Below are positions 54,377-62,683 of a stretch of 64,000 nucleotides of DNA, piece after piece (positions within the stretch are counted from its first letter, which is position 1; each line of letters opens with the position of its first letter). The stretch comes from an uncultured Lachnospiraceae bacterium (GTDB lineage: Bacteria; Bacillota; Clostridia; Lachnospirales; Lachnospiraceae). The stretch covers positions 1-64,000 of the forward strand of contig CAOKOL010000024.1 of the NCBI GenBank assembly GCA_948470335.1. The letters are read 5' to 3'. The translations under genes were made by a program, and so were the position numbers. Under the pieces are notes generated by a model. It saw only the letters and a program-made list of their open reading frames with translations, did no database searches and had not been told where the DNA came from.

Positions 54377-55417
54377 TCATTCGTTCTCTGAAAGTTTTAT
54401 TTTATCCCTGAGCGTATTATAAATGCTCTCTGTCGCATCCTCATCCGGTCCGTTTATCACTATGATTTTCCCGTTTACCGTCATCTCCACATATGAATCG
54501 CAGGAAGCGAACGTATAACGGGTATAAGGGCCGTATTTGTCATTCGAGAATGCGCCTAGGGACAGTCTCAGATTTCCGAATCCGCCGGTTCTGATATTCT
54601 TTCCCCCTTCGGACAGCCCCTCAGGTTCGTAAACCAGGCACCGGATATCCTCATACCGCACCGTAAGATTTTTCCAGTTCGGCGTTTCCGCCGTAAAGGA
54701 CTGCTCCCCGTAGACAATGTTCAGAGAGCCGGTAAAAAGCACCCACAGAACAAAGACCGCGACGGCCGCCATAACAATTCCCGAAAAAATAATCGCTTTC
54801 GGATTGCTCCGGATTCGCTCCGCCCGTCCCTCGTTTATCTGTTTTCCGTAATACTGCCGGGAATAAATACAGGGAAGAAAGGCTGCCAGCAAAATCGCCG
54901 CCGGAAACAACGCCATCGAAAACTTCTGGGGAATCAGCCCGCAGGCCATACAGGTAAAACCGGCGATCACCCACACTTTGCCCGCAAACCGATGTGTGGC
55001 ATTCCAGTTTTCTTCATTTTCCAGCGCCCATCTGACCTTAATCCCCAGCGTTCTGTTCCGGCGGATTTTAGGCAGATAATTTCCGGCCATCAGAAATACC
55101 AGGCCGATTCCGAAACACATCACCACAATTCTGGCCGAATAATCAATCGTATCGTCATGGGCAAGAAAAAAAACGGCTCCCTGCACCATAGCGAGTACGG
55201 GTACAAGCCAGAAAATCATGTGCAGCGCTTTCCTGCTCTGGTTTCCGTTTTTCCGGTCCCTGCATGTAACAGACAGGCACAGCCAATGAATGGCCAGCAA
55301 AAGGAATGAGCGGTAAAACGGCTCCTTTCCCATCAGCAGGGAACAAAGAAACGGCAGCAAAATAATCAGGGATGAAAAAAACAGCCTTCCTTTATTTTCC
55401 GTCAGTATTTTCTTCAT
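54377..55417 (-). CDS. SdpI-family membrane protein with C-terminal extension
   Basis: The 346-residue protein has about eight membrane helices. The SdpI core LPKIRRNRTLGIKVRWALENEE with ENWNATHRFAG is unmistakable. In B. subtilis SdpI gives immunity to the SdpC killing peptide and sequesters SdpR. Here a soluble C-terminal region of about 100 residues follows the last helix and looks like a PH-like beta domain. No SdpC toxin gene is visible. The start is ATG 55417 after AGGAGG. Paired with an sdpR-like gene. Confidence 0.85.
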   Translation of the reverse strand: MKKILTENKGRLFFSSLIILLPFLCSLLMGKEPFYRSFLLLAIHWLCLSVTCRDRKNGNQSRKALHMIFWLVPVLAMVQGAVFFLAHDDTIDYSARIVVMCFGIGLVFLMAGNYLPKIRRNRTLGIKVRWALENEENWNATHRFAGKVWVIAGFTCMACGLIPQKFSMALFPAAILLAAFLPCIYSRQYYGKQINEGRAERIRSNPKAIIFSGIVMAAVAVFVLWVLFTGSLNIVYGEQSFTAETPNWKNLTVRYEDIRCLVYEPEGLSEGGKNIRTGGFGNLRLSLGAFSNDKYGPYTRYTFASCDSYVEMTVNGKIIVINGPDEDATESIYNTLRDKIKLSENE

Positions 55418-55434
55418 GTTCAGCTCCTCCTAAT

Positions 55435-55695
55435 TTAGTTTTGCAGCTCCGTGATCCACAGCATAATTTCCTCCAGCACGGAAGTATTTAACTCATAAAA
55501 AATGTATTTTCCCTCTCTTGTATCTCTGATCAGCTCCGCATCCTTTAAAACGGAGAGATGCCGGGAAACCGATGCGGCTGTCACCGGAAAACGCTCTCCG
55601 ATCTCACCGGCAGACAGCCTTCCGTTTTTCAGCATATTCAAAATTTCACGGCGGATCGGGTCTGCCAGCGCTTTTAACGTATTTTGCAGCGCCAT
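55435..55695 (-). CDS. ArsR-family regulator, SdpR-like
   Basis: The 86-residue winged-helix protein shows LKALADPIRREILNMLKNGRLSAGEIG and VSRHLSVLKDAELI, with no obvious metal-binding cysteines, as in SdpR. It lies directly upstream of the sdpI-like gene (17-nt gap), the sdpRI order. An AT-rich inverted repeat precedes it. The ribosome site is weak (AAAGGA). Confidence 0.9.
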   Translation of the reverse strand: MALQNTLKALADPIRREILNMLKNGRLSAGEIGERFPVTAASVSRHLSVLKDAELIRDTREGKYIFYELNTSVLEEIMLWITELQN

Positions 55696-55716
55696 AGGGA
55701 TATCACGTCCTTTTAT

Positions 55717-55739
55717 TTAACATTTAACCTAACAGTTAA
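55717..55739. promoter_or_regulatory. Inverted repeat upstream of sdpR-like gene
   Basis: TTAACATTTAA and TTAGGTTAAATGTTAA-type arms (55717-55739) form a partial palindrome with fixed TTAAC and GTTAA ends. Likely self-binding site of the SdpR-like regulator, by position only. Confidence 0.45.
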
Positions 55740-55873
55740 TTATTATAGGAGAAACGAACGAGGATGTCAAGAGGTTTCATAAGCCAAACCGCACACTTTT
55801 TACCATCTGGTTTTTTTCGTCAATTTCTCCCCTTCAAATCCGCTCATACTTTCCTTGTCTGAAAATTATGTTT

Positions 55874-58492
55874 TTACCGGCTTTTTTCAAGCTCGCTGAT
55901 CCGGTACTGATAGTCCGGTATGTCTCTGATTCCGTTATTCAAAATTTCATTTCCCAGATACCGGAAGCTGCCGGCGTCGTCAAATTTCACCGTAACCATA
56001 TGGGTAATAACCGCATCGTCGCACAGAATCATGCCGCACACTGCGTCCACTGTCAATGTGACGGTGCCGTCGGCATTGTGGCTGACAGCAGTCACTTCCG
56101 GCAGAGAGGTTCCGAAAAAAGTGGGGGCATAATTTCCGCATCCCAGTCCCACCCAGGCATAAGTCCGCTCCTCCCCTTCGTCAGTCTCACAATCTTCCGC
56201 ATTACTCTTTCTATCATTTTTCATGTGATTCTTCTCGTTGTTTTTCTCATTGGTTACCGCATACGCCCGTATCTGCTCTGCCGTAACCGGAAGATATTCC
56301 ATAATCAGGCTTTCAAATTCCGCACCGGGAATTCCATCGGCACTGTCAGCATCGGGCACAAACTTTTTTCCATATTTGATTGCATACAGGTATTCGTACA
56401 TGCCGTTGTAATCCAGCCTGTCAAGGTGTTCGGCATCCCAGTTTGAACAGAGCAGGTTATTCCCCTGATAGCCCAGTCCCAGCACACATTTTTCAGACAG
56501 CTCCCGCTGCTCTCCTGTCATCGGTCTGACCCTGACCAGCCGGCTCCCATTGACTGCCTCCGTCACGTCGGGATATTCCGGAACGCACAATTCATAGCAG
56601 AACCAGCCTTTGCCGGTATAACGCCATTCTCTGATTCTGGTCTGAGAAATATCGGTGATGTCCGTGCCTGACGCAGCTTTTTCATTCCACACCGCATTTG
56701 CATTTAAAGCATACATAGCCGTTCCGTCAAACAGATATTTAATTCTTCCGATTCCGCCGCTGCGGCGAATCACATAGGTGACAAGAGAGCCCTTTTTGCC
56801 ATCGGCGCAGGCCTGCAGAAATTCCTCCATTTTCTCATGATTTTCCATATCGGAATAAAATACCGCCGTGTAAACCGGACAGCCCGTCTCTCCCGCTCTG
56901 TCCCGCATTTCAAGAATGGCATCGTCAGAAAGAACAATATTGGAGGCTTCCCCCTTGTCTGCCTGCATGTAAATATGGCGGAGCATATCCATCACATTTT
57001 TACAGTCCGTCTCCGCCTCTTTTCGTTCCTGTCCGCTGATCGGGAGGGCATATCCCTTCGCCCACCGTTCTGTCTCAGACAACTGCCCTATTGCCATGTC
57101 TGCCGGCGTCGTTATTGTTTTCCGCTCTTTTTCCGGGCCTTGTTCCGCCGTAAGCTTCCGGTATCCTCCCTCCTGTCTCTGACTCTGATCCCTATTCTTT
57201 TTTCCCTCTGACGAAGTTTGCCCCGTCCCATTCCTTCCTGGAATTTCCAGTTCTTTCTGTTCTATGGAATTGGAAAGATACCGAAATGTCCCGTCCGCAA
57301 AAGGCTGTACCAGAATCCGGTTCGTAAATGCGCAGTCGGAATTGTAATCGGGCCATACGCCGTCTACAATCAGTGTGACTGTCCCGTCCTCATGTTCCGT
57401 ATAATCAATCACTTCCCCAAACGGAGGATGGGGCACGGCATTCATCATTTCGAAGGGATAGCTGTCACTGTCCGCATCATACCCGCAGTATGCCCGTAAC
57501 TGTCCGGCAGATACCGGAAAACAGGCGGTCATGATTGTTTCATACTGCTCCGCCGGAATCCTCCGGTTTTCCGTCCTCAGAATCTCGCCTGTGCAGATAC
57601 GGTAAATATCCGCAAACATACGGGGCTCCAGGATTTTTTCCACGCTGCTGCCGTCCCAATCTGTGACAAGCATACGATAGTTTACATAGCTCAGCCCGGT
57701 AATATACGTTTCCGTCAGCTCCCGGCATTTCCCGGAAAGAGGTTTCACCCGCCAGTACTCCCGCAGGCTTCCGTGAGCCACAACCGTTTCATATGCGTAG
57801 ATCAGATATCCCTTTTCCGTCAGCCTGATTTCAGCCACGTCATTTATGGAGGTACTTTCTATTTCCGGAATGCCGCCTTCTTCCCACCGCACTCCCACAC
57901 AGAAAGTCTGCAATTCACCCTTTCGGTGGATCAAAGTCACCGCACCAATCATGCCGTTTCCCTGCACGTCAAAAACAGTGACCATGGCATCCCGGCCCTC
58001 CAGGTATTCGTCATAGAACGCTTCTACCGCCTCATAATTCTGCATATTGATAGTTTCTCCCACGCTTACCAGCCCGCTTTTTCCCAGCTCCTCCACCACC
58101 TGATTCTGCTGTTCGGCAGTCAGCTCATAAACGCCGGAGAACAGATCCGACACCTCTTTGATTCCGGCATTCCGATAGATTCCGCCCACCGTTTCCGCCG
58201 CCGACAGCGCTTCCGTTTCGAGCTGTTTCCGCTCGTCCTCCGAAATCAGGCAGGCGTCAGGCCGGATAAGCGGCTGCTCTGCGGAGTCCGGAGAAAAAGC
58301 CTCCGTAATATCTTCCGTCACCGGCCGGTAAAAATCCGGACAAACGGCCTCTATCTGACCGGTAAATTCCGCAGGCCGGGACCGTTTCGAAATGATGCCG
58401 CCGCATCCTGCAATGCAAAATACCGCCGCAAAGCTGACGGACAGAAACCGGATTTTTTTCTTTTCAAATATCTTTGCAGGTTCTTTTTTCAT
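55874..58492 (-). CDS. Large duplicated lipoprotein, divergent from blaI
   Basis: This is an 872-residue lipoprotein with lipobox IAGC near residue 30. It has two homologous halves of about 350 residues (roughly 80-430 and 500-870) joined by a charged, Glu/Arg/Gln-rich linker. Matching blocks are RVKPLSGKCRELTE versus RVRPMTGEQRELSE, IPAEQYETIMTACFPVSAGQ versus IPGAEFESLIMEYLPVTAEQ, and DGTVTLIVDGV versus DGTVTLTVDAV. I recognise no named enzyme domain. The start is ATG 58492 after AAAGGAG. A -35/-10 pair with BlaI-type dyads on and beside it suggests repression by BlaI. Confidence 0.8.
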   Translation of the reverse strand: MKKEPAKIFEKKKIRFLSVSFAAVFCIAGCGGIISKRSRPAEFTGQIEAVCPDFYRPVTEDITEAFSPDSAEQPLIRPDACLISEDERKQLETEALSAAETVGGIYRNAGIKEVSDLFSGVYELTAEQQNQVVEELGKSGLVSVGETINMQNYEAVEAFYDEYLEGRDAMVTVFDVQGNGMIGAVTLIHRKGELQTFCVGVRWEEGGIPEIESTSINDVAEIRLTEKGYLIYAYETVVAHGSLREYWRVKPLSGKCRELTETYITGLSYVNYRMLVTDWDGSSVEKILEPRMFADIYRICTGEILRTENRRIPAEQYETIMTACFPVSAGQLRAYCGYDADSDSYPFEMMNAVPHPPFGEVIDYTEHEDGTVTLIVDGVWPDYNSDCAFTNRILVQPFADGTFRYLSNSIEQKELEIPGRNGTGQTSSEGKKNRDQSQRQEGGYRKLTAEQGPEKERKTITTPADMAIGQLSETERWAKGYALPISGQERKEAETDCKNVMDMLRHIYMQADKGEASNIVLSDDAILEMRDRAGETGCPVYTAVFYSDMENHEKMEEFLQACADGKKGSLVTYVIRRSGGIGRIKYLFDGTAMYALNANAVWNEKAASGTDITDISQTRIREWRYTGKGWFCYELCVPEYPDVTEAVNGSRLVRVRPMTGEQRELSEKCVLGLGYQGNNLLCSNWDAEHLDRLDYNGMYEYLYAIKYGKKFVPDADSADGIPGAEFESLIMEYLPVTAEQIRAYAVTNEKNNEKNHMKNDRKSNAEDCETDEGEERTYAWVGLGCGNYAPTFFGTSLPEVTAVSHNADGTVTLTVDAVCGMILCDDAVITHMVTVKFDDAGSFRYLGNEILNNGIRDIPDYQYRISELEKSR

Positions 58493-58547
58493 GGCAATCT
58501 CCTTTCTTCCCGCAGGACTGCACCGTATGGCGTTGTGTCTTTTAATA

Positions 58548-58559
58548 TTACTTTTGTAA
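58548..58559. promoter_or_regulatory. BlaI-type dyad 1 (in the lipoprotein leader)
   Basis: TTACTTTTGTAA, the TTAC-N4-GTAA form of a BlaI/MecI half-site pair, lies 56 nt upstream of the lipoprotein start and downstream of its promoter. Confidence 0.6.
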
Positions 58560-58607
58560 GATTTAATGACAAAAAATAATATAAATCCGATCGAACGCAT
58601 TATATAA

Positions 58608-58636
58608 ATATTACATCAGTAAGAGTTAAAAGTCAA
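58608..58636 (-). promoter_or_regulatory. Lipoprotein promoter overlapped by BlaI-type dyad 2
   Basis: TTGACT (58631-58636) and TAATAT (58608-58613) with a 17-bp spacer on the minus strand. The dyad TTACATCAGTAA (58611-58622) covers the spacer and part of the -10. Confidence 0.65.
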
Positions 58637-58680
58637 TCTCACTTTATGTCTGAGACATTAAAAACTCTTATTTTTCCAAT

Positions 58681-58728
58681 TTGACATTTCCCCAAATCTC
58701 CCCTATACTATTCTTATTACATCCGTAA
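58681..58728 (+). promoter_or_regulatory. blaI promoter with BlaI-type dyad 3 at the start site
   Basis: TTGACA (58681-58686) and TATACT (58704-58709) with 17-bp spacing on the plus strand. The dyad TTACATCCGTAA (58717-58728) lies just after the -10, across the expected transcription start, the classic place for BlaI repression. Confidence 0.75.
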
Positions 58729-58747
58729 TACCTAAGGAGATTTTAAA

Positions 58748-59134
58748 ATGAACCGTTTCCCCCAGATTTCCGAAGCTGAGTATGAAGTCATGAAAATCGT
58801 ATGGAAATACGCTCCGATCAATACCAATGAAATCACAGAGAAGCTGTTGCAGACTACAAGCTGGAGCCCCAAAACGATCCAGACGCTGATTAAACGTCTT
58901 GTAACCAAAGGCGCACTGACATATGAAAAGCAAAGCCGGGTATTTGTCTATACGCCGACAATCAAAGAAAGCGACTATATCAGCCGGAAAAGCAGCTCCT
59001 TTCTGGCCCGCTTCTACGGCGGCAATCTCACCGCCATGGTGTCCGCATATATAAAGGACGACAAACTGTCGGATACGGAAATAGAACAACTGCGTTCCCT
59101 TCTCTCCCGGCGTAAAGAAGAAGAGGAGCACTGA
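58748..59134 (+). CDS. blaI: BlaI/MecI-family repressor
   Basis: The 128-residue winged-helix repressor has FPQISEAEYEVMKIVWKYAP at the N-terminus and TSWSPKTIQTLIKRLVTKGAL as the recognition region. The C-terminal dimerisation helices hold the cleavage region. BlaI repressors release DNA when the sensor BlaR1 triggers their proteolysis. ATG 58748 follows AAGGAG. It is adjacent to blaR1 (1-nt gap) and has its own promoter with an operator. Confidence 0.93.
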   Translation: MNRFPQISEAEYEVMKIVWKYAPINTNEITEKLLQTTSWSPKTIQTLIKRLVTKGALTYEKQSRVFVYTPTIKESDYISRKSSSFLARFYGGNLTAMVSAYIKDDKLSDTEIEQLRSLLSRRKEEEEH

Positions 59135-59135
59135 C

Positions 59136-60947
59136 ATGGCCGGTTTTATGCTGCGCTTTTTTATATACAATATGTTGATCAGCGGTATCATCGGCATTTT
59201 TTTGATCGTTAAGCGGATATTCCGAAACAGCCTGTCCGGCCGGATGCAGTATAACCTGTGGTTCCTGCTGCTTGGACTGCTGGCGGTTCCTTTTATCCCT
59301 TTTCGTCTAACCAGATTTCCGCAAATTGTTTCCCTGAAAATTTTTTCCTGGCTCGGCAGCCTGATTCATTCCCCCGTTTCCGATGCCAAAACCACTGTGC
59401 CGGAAACTGCGGGTACCAGTCTGACCGGAAACGCAGATTGGATAAATGATTTTGCTCTTTCCGTAAACAGCCGGACGCCATCCACTGCCGGATACCTGTT
59501 ATTGGGGATATGGGGGATCGGTATGCTTGCCATGACAATATTGGTAATCAAATCCGCTTTCCGTTTACACGCTCTGGAGAAATCTGCCCTTCCCCTTCAA
59601 AACCCGGAGGTTCACAGATTATATAACCACTGTCTGCAAGAAACGGGAATCCGCAAAAAGATACCCATCTATAGCACCGCTTATATAAAATCTCCTTTTA
59701 CCGTCGGATTCATCAGACCCCGTATCTACCTGCCAATACATTTGATTTCTGATTACAATCCGGCGGACTGCCGTTTTATGCTGCTGCATGAATTACAGCA
59801 CTATAAACATGGCGATGCTCTTATAAACGGGCTTATGAATCTGGTAAACATTGTATACTGGTTTCATCCGATGGTCTGGTATTCATTAAAAGAAATGCGG
59901 AATGACAGAGAAATTGCCTGCGATTCTTCCGTACTGGATATGCTGAAAGAACAGGATTATGCGGAATACGGAAACACCCTGATCAGGTATGCGGAAAAAA
60001 TGTCATTCCCTGCTTTTCCGTTTATCTCAAATCTGGGCGGCAATCAGCGGCAGATCAGAAAGAGAATCATAAACATTGCTTCTTATCGGCCCGTTACAAA
60101 ATTACAGAAAGCCGGAGGTATCTGCATCTATTTTTTCACCACCTGCCTTCTGTCCGCATTTACTCCTGTGCTGTCTGTCCATGCCGTAACGGAAAATACC
60201 TATCATATGAAGGAAAATGAAAATCCCATTTCCTATATTGATTTATCCGCATATTTTGACGGTTATCAGGGTTGTTTTGTCTTGTTTGACACCTCTGCAA
60301 AGAGCTGGCAAATCTATAATGAAGAAGCGGCGCAAAAAAGAGTTTCTCCGGATTCCACGTCCAAAATATACAGCGCTCTGTTCGCACTGGAGAATGGAAC
60401 GATCACTCCGACTTCAAACAGTATGGCGTGGAATGGACAGCACTATCCCATCGCAGAATGGAATACCGGTCAAACCCTTACTACGGCATTCAAAAACTCT
60501 GTCAACTGGTATTTTCAGTCATTGGACCAGGCCGCTGGATTGGAAGACTTAGAAGCATTCTACACGAGCATTCATTATGGCAACAAGGACCTGTCCGGCG
60601 GTATTTCCTCCTACTGGGCAGAATCTTCCCTCAAAATTTCTCCTGTTGAACAAGTGGAAATTTTTAAGAGGCTGTATATGAATGAATTTCATTTTGATAC
60701 GGATCATGTCCAAACCGTAAAGAATGCCTTATTGCTTTCCGCCACTTCCAATGGCAGCTTATACGGAAAAACCGGAACAGGAAAGATTAACGGCGAAAAC
60801 ATACGCGGATGGTTTATCGGCTGCATCGAAACCTCTGACAACACATACTTTTTTGCTTTAAACATCAGCGCCGCTTCAAATGCTACCGGAAGCAAAGCCT
60901 CTGATATTGCTTTCCATATACTGGAGGATATGGGTATCTGGTTATAA
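59136..60947 (+). CDS. blaR1: BlaR1-type beta-lactam sensor/M56 protease
   Basis: The 603-residue membrane sensor has four N-terminal helices with an M56 zinc-protease site, LLHELQHYKHGDA (HELQH, His218-Glu219-His222), then a fourth helix (about 327-345). An extracellular class-D-like penicillin-binding domain follows (about 365-603). The latter has STSK (Ser407, Lys410), YGN (about 481-483) and KTG (545-547), so it should acylate. Binding of beta-lactam activates the protease, which leads to BlaI loss. It is translated from GCAC-TGAC-ATG, coupled to blaI. Confidence 0.92.
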   Translation: MAGFMLRFFIYNMLISGIIGIFLIVKRIFRNSLSGRMQYNLWFLLLGLLAVPFIPFRLTRFPQIVSLKIFSWLGSLIHSPVSDAKTTVPETAGTSLTGNADWINDFALSVNSRTPSTAGYLLLGIWGIGMLAMTILVIKSAFRLHALEKSALPLQNPEVHRLYNHCLQETGIRKKIPIYSTAYIKSPFTVGFIRPRIYLPIHLISDYNPADCRFMLLHELQHYKHGDALINGLMNLVNIVYWFHPMVWYSLKEMRNDREIACDSSVLDMLKEQDYAEYGNTLIRYAEKMSFPAFPFISNLGGNQRQIRKRIINIASYRPVTKLQKAGGICIYFFTTCLLSAFTPVLSVHAVTENTYHMKENENPISYIDLSAYFDGYQGCFVLFDTSAKSWQIYNEEAAQKRVSPDSTSKIYSALFALENGTITPTSNSMAWNGQHYPIAEWNTGQTLTTAFKNSVNWYFQSLDQAAGLEDLEAFYTSIHYGNKDLSGGISSYWAESSLKISPVEQVEIFKRLYMNEFHFDTDHVQTVKNALLLSATSNGSLYGKTGTGKINGENIRGWFIGCIETSDNTYFFALNISAASNATGSKASDIAFHILEDMGIWL

Positions 60948-61059
60948 AAACACCGTTAAAGTGCCCGGCATACGGTCTGCCCGGCACTTTGGCCATCTTA
61001 TCTTTTGCCTGCAAATTACCGTGCTCCTTTTCTTGCGGAATGCAGTAAGGATGTTATTA

Positions 61060-61225
61060 TTATCTTCCGTACAAAATATGAAATGCAATCTCCTGCGCTT
61101 TGGTTCCGCTGATTTCACCCGATGAAACATCATCTAAATATACTGCAAAGTATGTGTTTGTGTTTTCTTTTTCTGTAAAGCCGATAAACCATGCCGTACC
61201 GTCTGAGGCTGTACAAAAATTGAAT
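61060..61225 (-). pseudogene. Decayed C-terminus of a BlaR1-like/class D penicillin-binding domain
   Basis: A minus-strand open stretch of about 54 codons reads TASDGTAWFIGFTEKENTNT and then YFAVYLDDVSSG...GTKAQEIAFHILYGR, ending at TAA 61060-61062. This matches the KTG-to-end part of the neighbouring BlaR1 (GWFIGCIETSDNTYFF...SKASDIAFHIL). The KTG appears as DGT and there is a stop just upstream. It is on the opposite strand to blaR1, so it is a separate remnant and not a tail of the same gene. Confidence 0.6.
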
Positions 61226-61412
61226 ACCTAACATTGACAATGTAAATAAAACCGAGTATATTTCAAGATAACAGCAGAAGAAAGAAACGGCAGCTATGAC
61301 TAGGAAAGTAAGATTATTATGATGCAAAATCAGCTTCCGGAGCAGCATCGAGCTGAGACTGAGCAAAAAATTCAGACTCAAAAAATTCTCACAAAAAACG
61401 GAGGATAAATCT

Positions 61413-61814
61413 ATGATAAAAAATCATACAATGAAAGAGATCATTTGCCCCGCTCTCATTTCTTTGGTTATTTGCGGAATGATAATATTACAGATTTATT
61501 TGGAAGATTTGTGTGTAAGATACGCAAGGCTGACCTTCTACTATCTGCCATTATATAGAGTTCGAATTGTTTTCTGCCTGGTGTGGGCATTAAGCGCAAG
61601 GATTTTTATTGCGCTCAAACGAAAAAATTCCCATAAGGGCAAAGTTGGCGTTACGCTTCCGGCTTTGGCTTCGGTTTTGATTTTTATATTGGTTGGTGTA
61701 CTGGATTGGGTTTTCCTGACGAGGAAACTCATATGGAATCAATTTTTTGATGTTCTTTTCATCTTATCTATTTTGTGCGTTTTTATGAGGAAAAGGCTCC
61801 TATCAGAAGGATGA
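61413..61814 (+). CDS. Hypothetical membrane protein
   Basis: The 133-residue protein has about four membrane segments (about 9-28, 50-67, 80-101, 108-126) and a Lys/Arg-rich loop (68-78). I do not recognise a family. ATG 61413 follows GGAGG eight bases upstream. An immediately upstream 29-codon stretch (61319-61408; MMQNQLPEQHRAETEQ...) ends over that ribosome site and may be a remnant of a longer gene. Base composition is AT-richer than the rest of the window. Confidence 0.6.
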   Translation: MIKNHTMKEIICPALISLVICGMIILQIYLEDLCVRYARLTFYYLPLYRVRIVFCLVWALSARIFIALKRKNSHKGKVGVTLPALASVLIFILVGVLDWVFLTRKLIWNQFFDVLFILSILCVFMRKRLLSEG

Positions 61815-61999
61815 CACCAGAGATTAAAGCAAAAAGAGGGTTTGAAACATCCTCCTGAACATGGTATATTATGAACATAGGAAAGGCAACCGCCCATATT
61901 ATACCCTTACTCTGAAACAAAATCTTCCGGGTAGCAAAAAAGCGCAGACTACCCCTATCAAACTTTTTGTATCGTAAATTCTGAGCTTAACCGAAAGGC
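61815..61999. other. 185-nt gap before the IS110 fragment
   Basis: No gene. It contains a small inverted repeat GGGTAG...CTACCC (about 61928-61952) and probably the end region of a degraded IS110-like element. Confidence 0.3.
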
Positions 62000-62236
62000 T
62001 TATGCGACAACTACAGGAGCTTCCCAGCCAAGCGCTATTAACTTTTTAAGGTATGCACTGATCTTGCGCTCCTTGTTGAACTGATTATAGTAATAAGCTC
62101 CCAGATCCTTGAAAACTACACCATCCTTGAGGATATGATATATTGCTGTAAGCATAGAATGCGCAACGGCTACATATGCACGTTTCTTGCCGCGATGTGC
62201 GCTAATTCTCATGAACTGCGCGTAAAAAGTAAAAAT
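62000..62236 (-). pseudogene. IS110-family transposase, C-terminal fragment
   Basis: Only the last 75-79 residues remain: RISAHRGKKRAYVAVAHSML, TAIYHILKDGVVFKDLG and YYNQFNKERKISAYLKKL are characteristic of the C-terminal transposase_20 domain of IS110/IS116/IS902 enzymes. Nothing transposase-like continues upstream of about 62236, where the sequence becomes AT-rich (hydrophobic FISVFIFTF). It is a truncated, inactive remnant marking past insertion. Confidence 0.8.
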
Positions 62237-62253
62237 AAAAACAGAAATAAAAA

Positions 62254-62292
62254 GGACTGTCACGGCAACATTGGCTCCATGTTCAGTCCTTT
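62254..62292. terminator. AAAAAGGACTG / CAGTCCTTTTT hairpin
   Basis: AAAAAGGACTG and CAGTCCTTTTT flank a 17-nt loop just beyond the IS110 fragment. It could terminate transcription in both directions. Confidence 0.65.
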
Positions 62293-62320
62293 TTCAGTTT
62301 CGCATTATATTTTCCGCTGA

Positions 62321-62345
62321 ACCGGTGGCAAATCGGTGGCAAATC
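62321..62345. repeat. Tandem CGGTGGCAAAT direct repeat
   Basis: CGGTGGCAAAT occurs twice in a row, followed by CACCCA. Short tandem direct repeats beside a mobile element remnant resemble integrase arm-type or attachment sites, but no integrase is present. Confidence 0.35.
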
Positions 62346-62683
62346 ACCCATTTTACACCTTATATATCCTAAGAATCCTTATTTTATGCGGGTTAAAAGC
62401 ATCACTGTCTCAACGGTATTACCCCTTTCCCACAAGAACTCTTTGACTAACTCCAACTTAATTTTACAAGAATTCATGTCCGCAGAGGGTTCATCTTTTA
62501 TCATAAAGCATGTAAAGATTTCGAACAGTTCAAATATAATAAAAAAGTATCTATATCATAAATAGGCAATCCATTAGATCTACCAACGTTCAAATAAAAT
62601 AATTTAATCTAATATTTTTTTCACATCTTTTGTCCTTTACAAATAATAAATATTTAATCTACAGAAACTCCATCTCTACATAA
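62346..62683. other. AT-rich gap between the mobile remnant and the HEPN-like gene
   Basis: I see no coding frame, RNA gene or strong hairpin here. GC content is visibly lower than in the first 60 kb. Confidence 0.4.

Noticed and set aside
61130..61381. 83-codon hydrophobic minus-strand frame
   Set aside because: It overlaps the BlaR1-like remnant in a different frame and lacks a ribosome site.
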